A stretch of DNA of 46,056 nt, from contig DAINBU010000026.1 in the NCBI GenBank assembly GCA_036732755.1, positions 1 to 46,056 of the forward strand, given 5' to 3'. Origin of the DNA: DASRRB01 sp036732755. Its GTDB lineage: Bacteria > Planctomycetota > B15-G4 > SIAN01. Each line of letters opens with the position of its first letter. The first letter of the stretch is position 1. A program made the position numbers and the translations under genes. Below the pieces are notes generated by a model. The model made no database searches. It was not told where the DNA came from and saw nothing but the letters and a program-made list of their open reading frames with translations. Shown here piece after piece: positions 27,191 through 33,088 of the stretch.

Positions 27191-27224
27191 TCGGCCCGGC
27201 GGGACGAAGGTCCCGCCGGGCCGA
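27191..27224 (-). terminator. 15-bp hairpin between precursor and oxidase genes
   Basis: TCGGCCCGGCGGGAC (27191-27205) and GTCCCGCCGGGCCGA (27210-27224) form a perfect 15-bp stem with a GAAG tetraloop, in the 92-bp gap between the precursor stop (27252) and the oxidase start (27159). On the transcribed minus strand no long T-run follows. It may be a leaky terminator or an mRNA-stabilising hairpin that gives more precursor than enzyme; function is inferred. Confidence 0.55.
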
Positions 27225-27251
27225 TCGATCAAGCGAAGTTCCGATCGCTTC

Positions 27252-27635
27252 TCAGTGCTTGACCGGGACGGCGCAGCCGCCCTTGCCCTTGCAGCTGTTC
27301 TTGCCCGCGCAGCCGGCGTCGCCCGGTTTGCAGCCGCCCTGGCCCTTGCAGGCATTCAAGCCCTTGCAGGCGTGCTTCTCGACCGTCGCACAGCCGCCCT
27401 TGGTCTTGCAGCTGTTCTTGCCGTTGCAGCCGGCGTCGCCGGTCTTGCAGCCGCCCTGGCCCTTGCAGGCATTCATGCCCTTGCAGGCGTGCTTCTCGCC
27501 CGCCGGCGCGGCCTTCGAGCCGCCGCCGTCGTCGCTTTTCGAAGCTTCCTGCTTGCACGCGACCGCACTGCCCGCGAGCACGCCGCCGACCGCCACCGCG
27601 AGGAACCTGCCGAGATGTTTCCGACCGAGCTTCAT
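27252..27635 (-). CDS. Bufferin-like Cys-rich RiPP precursor with duplicated core
   Basis: The 127-residue protein starts at ATG 27635 with GGAGAAAGG five bases upstream. A signal peptide (about residues 1-26) ends in AGSAVAC, giving either SPase I cleavage before Cys 27 or a lipid-anchored Cys. After a Ser/Gly/Lys linker come two copies of a 39-residue unit (residues 49-87 and 88-126) built on HACKGxNACKGQGGCK and GDAGCxGKNSCKxKGGCA. Each copy has six Cys at spacing 6, 6, 7, 6, 6. Bufferin-type precursors are exported and bind copper after MNIO modification; the gene order here (precursor, DUF692, DUF2063) is that of such operons. Metal and modification chemistry are inferred. Confidence 0.85.
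   Translation of the reverse strand: MKLGRKHLGRFLAVAVGGVLAGSAVACKQEASKSDDGGGSKAAPAGEKHACKGMNACKGQGGCKTGDAGCNGKNSCKTKGGCATVEKHACKGLNACKGQGGCKPGDAGCAGKNSCKGKGGCAVPVKH
27258..27491 (-). repeat. Tandem 117-bp duplication inside the precursor gene
   Basis: Positions 27375-27491 and 27258-27374 encode the two 39-residue units. They are in frame and adjacent, with differences mostly at single residues (Met/Leu, Thr/Pro, Asn/Ala, Thr/Gly). A tandem duplication of one ancestral core is the simplest origin. Confidence 0.85.
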
Positions 27636-27706
27636 ATGGACCTTTCTCCATCGGAACTCGACACACGCGGCCACCACGGCGACGACGCGAGCTCCGCTCC
27701 TCCTAG

Positions 27707-27724
27707 GCCCCGGCAAACCGGGGC
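27707..27724. other. Perfect 7-bp hairpin in the bufferin leader
   Basis: GCCCCGG (27707-27713) and CCGGGGC (27718-27724) enclose CAAA, 72 bp upstream of the precursor ATG on the minus strand. It could lie in the 5' untranslated region and stabilise the message, or belong to a plus-strand transcript ending at 27785. Confidence 0.4.
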
Positions 27725-27750
27725 GAGAACGGCGGCAGAGTGTATTGGCC

Positions 27751-27785
27751 GGGCCGAAAAATCCATTTCGGCCCATTCTTTTTTT
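27751..27785 (+). terminator. Canonical intrinsic terminator, plus strand, with no gene to serve
   Basis: GGGCCGAAA (27751-27759) and TTTCGGCCC (27766-27774) form a 9-bp stem with a 6-nt loop, followed by ATTC and seven T (27779-27785). This is the most classical rho-independent terminator in the window, yet all flanking genes run on the minus strand. It may end an unannotated plus-strand RNA. On the minus strand the same inverted repeat lies about 115 bp upstream of the bufferin precursor and might be an operator. Confidence 0.55.
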
Positions 27786-27861
27786 GCAGTCGCCGCGCTG
27801 CGAGCCGCAATGGCCGCCGGGCGGGTTCGCCTCCGCGCTCGGGGGGCCCAGCTCGGATGGT

Positions 27862-27895
27862 TCACGAGCCCCTTCGCGAGGCGACGGGCTCGTGA
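27862..27895 (-). terminator. 10-bp hairpin after the heme-motif gene
   Basis: TCACGAGCCC (27862-27871) pairs perfectly with GGGCTCGTGA (27886-27895) over a 14-nt loop, starting 17 bp after the stop of the minus-strand gene at 27912. No T-run follows on either strand. A terminator for the two-gene sigma-factor operon is likely by position. Confidence 0.45.
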
Positions 27896-27911
27896 GAATC
27901 ATGGGGGCGAA

Positions 27912-29633
27912 TTAATGGTCGCCTTCGGGTTGCTTCTCGGGCGGCTGCCCCGCGGCTCCCGCGGCGTTCAATGCGTCGCCGATCGTGAGCTCGAAATTGT
28001 TCGAGATGTCGAGCTGCGACCCCAAAGCGTCGCCCAGGTCGAAAGAGACTTCGACTTGCGGGTCGCCGTAGTTCACGCGGCCATCGGTCGGCGCATCGCT
28101 GCCGTGGCAGGCATTGCACGATGCGGGCGGCCCCTTGCGGATCTCGGGGAGCCGCGTCACGAGCTCGTCGCGGAGCTTCAGCGCGACAATGATCGGCTGG
28201 AACGGATCGGCGCGCAGGTCGATCGCCGTCTCCTCCGACTTGTAGTCGCCACAGCTCACGATGACGGTGAGCTCGGCACGGGGCAGGGGCGCGATCTCGT
28301 GCAGGTCGGGGCGGAGCGCCTTCGCTGCGAGCTGGCCTGGGTCGCAGTCGGGCTCGCCGCCGTCGACCAAGAGCGTGTCGCCCTCGTTGCGCGTCCGATC
28401 GTCGCGGTCGTCGGGATCGGCGGGCTGCGACACCCAGCCCTTGCCGTCGTAGTAGAGGAGCCGGCCGGCGCGGACGTTCGACCAGCCCTCCACCTGGACC
28501 GACTGGAAGAAGCGCAGGACGTAGCGCCCCTCGTTCAGGTTCACATGGCGCTGCTTCTCGCGGCCGGGGATCGGAATCGGCGGCCCGACCGAGGCGAGGC
28601 AGTCGTCCGCGGTCGGCGCTACGTCGATGCCGGCGACCGTGCGGCCGCGCCGCCGGAACTCGTAGTGGATCGCGGCCGGATTCGCCGCGTGGATCGCGCT
28701 CCACGCGCCGGTGAAGAGGCCGCCGATGTCGTGGCGCAGCTCGAAGCGCGCCTTGGTCGGCGCGCTGACGTCGAGGTTCTGCCAGTAGCGGCCGCCGCGG
28801 CCGAGCTCGATGCAGCGCGCCTCGACGATGCGCTGCTCGGGATCGCTGGCGCGCAGCCAGTAGATGCCGGCCGCGAGGTGGTCGAAGCGGAACGCGCCGC
28901 CGCCTTGGAGCGTGAGCTCGTCGCGACCGTCCGAGTAGGCGCAGTCGGAGCCGAACGGCGCGACGGGGGCGCCACCGTTGTCGGCCTTCTGCTCTTCGGG
29001 CGGCCGCTCGAGCAGGCCGAGGCAGCGGTCGCACGGTGAACGTCCCTCTCCATGGAGCTGGACGACGATGGGATGGTCGCGGCCGGCGTGCAACGCGGTC
29101 ACCTGCCCCTCGATCACCCCGACGCCGCGCCCGAGCGCGATCGTGCCGAGCTCGAGGGTCTCTCCCGGCTTCACCTCGAAGGGGCCGAGGCGCGCCGGCT
29201 CGAAACCGGTCACGCTCACGCTCGCCTCCCAGGAGCCGGAGGTCAGCGTGGTCGTGATCTCGCGGTCGCCGCTGCTCTCGGCGAAGCGCGTCTCGTTCGC
29301 GTAGCGGACGCGCACGTGCTCGAGCTCGGCCTGCGTGCGGACGTCGGCGACCTTCAGGTGGACCTTGCCCGCCGCCGGCAATGACGCGACGGAGCTCGCG
29401 ACGGCCCCCGTCCCCGTCTCCGCCTCGCGCGTCGCGGCGAGCCGCTCACTCTCCGCGTCCGGCGCACCCGCGGCCGGTGCGAGCGGCAGCGCGGCCGCGT
29501 CGTCCTTCCCGTTCGCGGCGCCGCGGGAACCCGGGGCGAGCTCGTGGAGCGGCCCGTGCATCACGAGCCACCCCGCCGCTCCGACGATCGCCAGCGCCGC
29601 ACCTGCGGCGAGCAGCGTCCTCTTCGAGTTCAT
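27912..29633 (-). CDS. Exported protein with one heme c motif, paralogue of the sigma-factor C-terminal domain
   Basis: The ATG at 29633 gives 573 residues. An N-terminal hydrophobic anchor (TLLAAGAALAIVGAAGWLV, about residues 6-24) precedes an Ala-rich linker. The body, from about residue 85 on, aligns throughout with the C-terminal part of the upstream sigma-factor fusion: GRSPCDxCL, HLAAGxYWLRASDP, GGLFTGAW, IHYEFRR, ASVGPPI, LRPDLHE, DLRAD. CNACH (506-510) is a single heme c site in ASCNACHGSDAP. The N-terminal third contains CarboxypepD_reg-like beta-sandwiches. It is probably periplasmic and membrane-tethered. The gene starts 48 bp after the sigma gene and is almost certainly in its operon. 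I do not recognise the main domain. Confidence 0.8.
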   Translation of the reverse strand: MNSKRTLLAAGAALAIVGAAGWLVMHGPLHELAPGSRGAANGKDDAAALPLAPAAGAPDAESERLAATREAETGTGAVASSVASLPAAGKVHLKVADVRTQAELEHVRVRYANETRFAESSGDREITTTLTSGSWEASVSVTGFEPARLGPFEVKPGETLELGTIALGRGVGVIEGQVTALHAGRDHPIVVQLHGEGRSPCDRCLGLLERPPEEQKADNGGAPVAPFGSDCAYSDGRDELTLQGGGAFRFDHLAAGIYWLRASDPEQRIVEARCIELGRGGRYWQNLDVSAPTKARFELRHDIGGLFTGAWSAIHAANPAAIHYEFRRRGRTVAGIDVAPTADDCLASVGPPIPIPGREKQRHVNLNEGRYVLRFFQSVQVEGWSNVRAGRLLYYDGKGWVSQPADPDDRDDRTRNEGDTLLVDGGEPDCDPGQLAAKALRPDLHEIAPLPRAELTVIVSCGDYKSEETAIDLRADPFQPIIVALKLRDELVTRLPEIRKGPPASCNACHGSDAPTDGRVNYGDPQVEVSFDLGDALGSQLDISNNFELTIGDALNAAGAAGQPPEKQPEGDH

Positions 29634-29681
29634 GGTTCCCGCTTCATCGGGCGGCCCGGCGCGGTCGCCCCGCATCCACTT

Positions 29682-32048
29682 CTACGGCTTTTCGGTCCCT
29701 TCGTGAGAGGACGACCTTTCGAACACCTCGATCTCCGACGCGATTCGCACCAGGTCGACCTGGGCCCGGCGCGTCTGCCAGGCGTCGAGGACGTCGAGCT
29801 TCGTCGACTTCGCGGCCGAGTCGGTGTGGCACGAGGCGCACATGCCCCGCGCCTGCGCATGGGCGGCCGGGAGATCTCCGGCCGCCGCCGGCTGAGGACG
29901 CATCGTGACGACGATCGGATGGAACCAGTCGGCCCGCAGGTCGAGCGCGATCTCGTCCGAAACGTACTCGCCGCAGGTGACGACGACCGTGAGCTCGAGC
30001 CGCGGCAGCGGCCGGACTTCGTGCAGGTCGGGACGCAGCGGCTGGAGCGTGAGCGCGACGCCGTCGCAGCCGGGCTCGGCGAAGTCGAAGTGCAGCCCGT
30101 CGCCTTCGCGCCGGTCGCGGTCGAGCCGCTCGAGCAACGGCAGTTCGACGGTGGCGGCGCCGCGGTCGAACCACGACTGCCGCTGCGCCGCTTCGTAGTT
30201 CCGCACCATCACCTCGTTGATCCTCGTGTGGTCGAAGCTGCGGGCCGCCGCGTAGTACTCGAGCAGCGCTCCCGAGGCGGTTTCGACGCCGGGTGTGGCG
30301 CTCTCCCCCGCGGGGATCACGATCGGCGGCCCGACCGACGCGAGCGTGTCGTCGGCGCTCGGCGTGAACTCGACCGCGCCGACCGGCTGGCCGCCGCGCC
30401 GGAACTCGTAGTGGATCGGCGCCGGCTTCGGCCGGTGCGGGCTCGTCCAGGCGCCGGTGAAGAGTCCACCGCGCTCATGTCGCAGCTCGAAGCGCGCGAA
30501 GGTCGGCGCGCACACGTCGAGCTCCTGCCAGGCGTATCCGCTGCGGCCGATCTCGATGCGGCGCGACTCGACGATGCGCTGCTGCGGGTCGCTCGCGCGC
30601 AGCCAGTAGACGCCAGCCGCGAGGTGGGCGAAGCGGAACGCGCGGTCACCGGTCGCCGCGATGGCGTCGCGGTCGTCGCGGTAGCCGCAGTCGACGCCGA
30701 GCTTCTGCGCCCGCTCCGAGTCGTCGCCGCCGCCCGCGCCGTTCGCGCCATTCGCCGCGGCGAGACAGGCATCGCACGGCGAACGGCCGTCGCCGAAGAG
30801 CTCGACCGTGACGGGCGCATCGCCGGACAGGTGGCGCGCGACGACGCGCCCCTCGACCACGCCGTTGCCGCGCTCGAGCGCGATCCGGCTGAGCGCCTGC
30901 GCCTCGCCCACCACGACGTCGAAGCCCGCGAGCCGCGCCGGCTCGTACCCGACGGCGGCGACGCTCGCGTCCCAGTGGCCGGCCGTCAGGATCGTCTGCA
31001 CCGAGCCCGAGCCGCCGTACTCGGCGAAGCGCGCCTCGTTCAGGAAGCGGATCTTCACCGCCTCGATCCGCGCGAGCGTGCGCGCGTCGACGACTTCGAG
31101 CAGCACCAGACCGGGCGGTGGCAGGCTCGCGTCGCCGGCGACGGCGCCCGCGGCGGCTCCCGCCGGTCCCTCCGCGCCTTCCGCGGAGCGCGTCGGCGCG
31201 AGCGCGTCGACCGGGACGCCCGCCGCGGCGATGCTCGAGACGCCGGCCCCTTCTGCCGCGCCGAGCTCCCGCGCCGAACTTGTCGACACGCCTGTCATCA
31301 GCGCGCGCTCGAGCCACGACTCCGGCACGGCCCACCACGCGACCGCCGCCGCCGCGCACGACGCGACCACTGCCCCGATCGTCTTCACGCTCATCACCGC
31401 CGCTCCCGTCGTGGCGACCGCCGCCGCCGCCTTCACCACCACGGACGTTGATCCGATTGTGGAAGACGCGGCCCCTCCGGCGACGCCCGTCGCCGCGACG
31501 CCGGACGGGAGCGCGGCCACCGGCAGCAGCGCCGCAACCCACTCGCTGCGCGCGCCGAAGCGCGCGTCGAGCTGCGCGCGCAGCTCGGCGAGCCCGCGGC
31601 GCAGGCGCGCGCGCACCGTGTCGGCAGGGAGCCGCAGCTGCTCGGCGATCGCCGCCGTCGCGTGGCCCTCGTAGAATCGCAGCAGCACCGTCGTCCGGAA
31701 CGGCTCCTTCAACGAGAGCACGGCGCGCACGACCGCCTGCTCGAGCTCGACGCGCTCGACCAGGTCGCGCGCGGAGGGCAGCGCCTCGGGCCGGGCCGCG
31801 ACGCCCTCGCGCCGCGCGCGCCGCGCTTCGCCGCGCCGCCACTTGCCCGCGAGGCGGCGCACCGTCGTCGCGAGCCAGCTGCGCAGCGCCGCCGGACGCT
31901 GCGGCGGGTGCGCAAGGCCGGCGAGCAGCGCCTCGTGCGCGACATCTTCGAAGGAGTCGGGCGCAACGAGGCCGCGCGCGAGCTCCCGGACGAAGCCGTG
32001 GTGCGACGCGAGGGCGCGCGCGTGGGTCGGGGTGTCGCCGTCGTCCAA
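29682..32048 (-). CDS. ECF sigma factor fused via a membrane helix to a heme-motif extracytoplasmic domain
   Basis: The 788-residue protein starts at TTG 32048; AGAGG seven bases upstream supports this. Residues about 12-75 are sigma-2-like (DSFEDVAHEALLAGL, LRSWLATTVRRLAGKW) and about 105-157 sigma-4-like (LKEPFRTTVLLRFYEGHATAAIAEQLRL, VRARLRRGLAELRAQL). A transmembrane helix lies at about 221-241. Residues about 325-788 lie outside the membrane and are paralogous to the next gene's product, including CarboxypepD_reg-like sandwiches and a CASCH heme motif at 737-741. I infer a one-component transmembrane regulator in which the outer domain controls the sigma domain. No anti-sigma gene is adjacent. 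Confidence 0.85.
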   Translation of the reverse strand: MDDGDTPTHARALASHHGFVRELARGLVAPDSFEDVAHEALLAGLAHPPQRPAALRSWLATTVRRLAGKWRRGEARRARREGVAARPEALPSARDLVERVELEQAVVRAVLSLKEPFRTTVLLRFYEGHATAAIAEQLRLPADTVRARLRRGLAELRAQLDARFGARSEWVAALLPVAALPSGVAATGVAGGAASSTIGSTSVVVKAAAAVATTGAAVMSVKTIGAVVASCAAAAVAWWAVPESWLERALMTGVSTSSARELGAAEGAGVSSIAAAGVPVDALAPTRSAEGAEGPAGAAAGAVAGDASLPPPGLVLLEVVDARTLARIEAVKIRFLNEARFAEYGGSGSVQTILTAGHWDASVAAVGYEPARLAGFDVVVGEAQALSRIALERGNGVVEGRVVARHLSGDAPVTVELFGDGRSPCDACLAAANGANGAGGGDDSERAQKLGVDCGYRDDRDAIAATGDRAFRFAHLAAGVYWLRASDPQQRIVESRRIEIGRSGYAWQELDVCAPTFARFELRHERGGLFTGAWTSPHRPKPAPIHYEFRRGGQPVGAVEFTPSADDTLASVGPPIVIPAGESATPGVETASGALLEYYAAARSFDHTRINEVMVRNYEAAQRQSWFDRGAATVELPLLERLDRDRREGDGLHFDFAEPGCDGVALTLQPLRPDLHEVRPLPRLELTVVVTCGEYVSDEIALDLRADWFHPIVVTMRPQPAAAGDLPAAHAQARGMCASCHTDSAAKSTKLDVLDAWQTRRAQVDLVRIASEIEVFERSSSHEGTEKP

Positions 32049-32128
32049 ATCGGTGCCTCTACGGGAAGAAGTGCCCGCGAGCGGCGAAAACGCGAACGAG
32101 AGCTACGGACGAGCCACGCCGACGGATA
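32049..32128. promoter_or_regulatory. Divergent promoter region between sigma-factor gene and eboA-like gene
   Basis: Only 80 bp separate the two divergent starts, so promoters for both must lie here or within the genes. There is an A-rich stretch (GGCGAAAACGCGAACGAGAG, 32085-32104). No consensus elements are clear. Autoregulation by the sigma factor would place its own promoter in this gap. Confidence 0.35.
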
Positions 32129-33088
32129 ATGGCCGCCCCGAAAAAAATGGTGACGACGCAGGACGCCCTTCCTTCCCGGTTGCGCGCGGCGGCGCACGCC
32201 CGCCTGGCGCTGGCCGGCCAGGCGTGGTCCGGCAGTGCGGCGACCGAGATCGCGAAAGGCGTCTCCGCCGAGCGGTTCGGGGCGCTGCTCTCGCTGGCGT
32301 CGCGCCACGTGCCGCGCCGGCCGCTCGCCCCCACCGCCGAGGAGCGGCGCGACGCCGCGGCGCTGCTCCCGGGGCTCGAGGTCGAGCGCTGGACGCTGCT
32401 CGAGACGGTGCGCGTCGGGCTGATCCTCGCGCGCCGCGACCTCGCGTCGGCGGAGGCGGTCGCGGCGATGGAGGCGGCGTTCCGCTTCGCCGACGAGGGC
32501 GAGCTCTGCGCGCTCTACCGCTCGCTCGCACTCTGGCCCGATGCGGCGCGCTTCCGCTGGCGCGCCGGCGAGGGCTGTCGCACCAACATGCGCAGCGTCT
32601 TCGAGGCGGTCGCGTGCGACACGCCCTTCCCAACCACCTAATTCGATGACATCGCGTTCCAGCAGTGCGTCGTAAAAGCGATCTTCGTCGGCGCACCAAT
32701 ATAGCGCATCGTCAGGCTCGATCGGCGGCTCACGCCAAAGCTCGCGCGCATAGCGCTGGACCTCGCCGACGAGCGGCGCAGCGCGGGGCGGCCGGTGCCG
32801 GCGGAGTTGTGGCTCGCGCTCGGCAGGCACGGCGGGGAGCGCGGCGTCGCGTCGCTCTTGAAGGAGGTCGACCCGGCGAATCCGGAGCGGCTCGGGCGGC
32901 GCGCGGCGGCGCTCGGGCTCGCGCGTGCGGGCGAAGCGGCGCGACTCGCGGAGCTGCGCGCGCGGGAGCGCGACGCGGAGGTGAAGGCGACGCTCGAAGC
33001 CGCGGAACGGCTCGCGCGCGGCGGCGCGGGCGCACCCGACGCGGCGGCGTTCCACGCGGCGTTGGTCAGCGCGCCGGGCCGAGCGTGA
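32129..33088 (+). pseudogene. eboA: EboA-like gene interrupted by two in-frame stops
   Basis: One frame runs from ATG 32129 to TGA 33088 (about 319 residues), broken only by TAA at 32639-32641 (codon 171) and TAG at 32702-32704 (codon 192). Around the stops the reading is CRTNMRSVFEAVACDTPFPTT, stop, FDDIAFQQCVVKAIFVGAPI, stop, RIVRLDRRLTPKLARIALDL, which follows the EboA core (NMRAVFEAV, VxKAxFVG, LDRRxNPxLAR) on both sides without a frameshift. Both stops sit where EboA relatives usually have Tyr or His, and each needs one third-base change from a Tyr codon. EboA belongs to the Ebo pathway of uncertain chemistry. The 3' end overlaps the convergent sigma gene by 23 bp. Confidence 0.75.
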
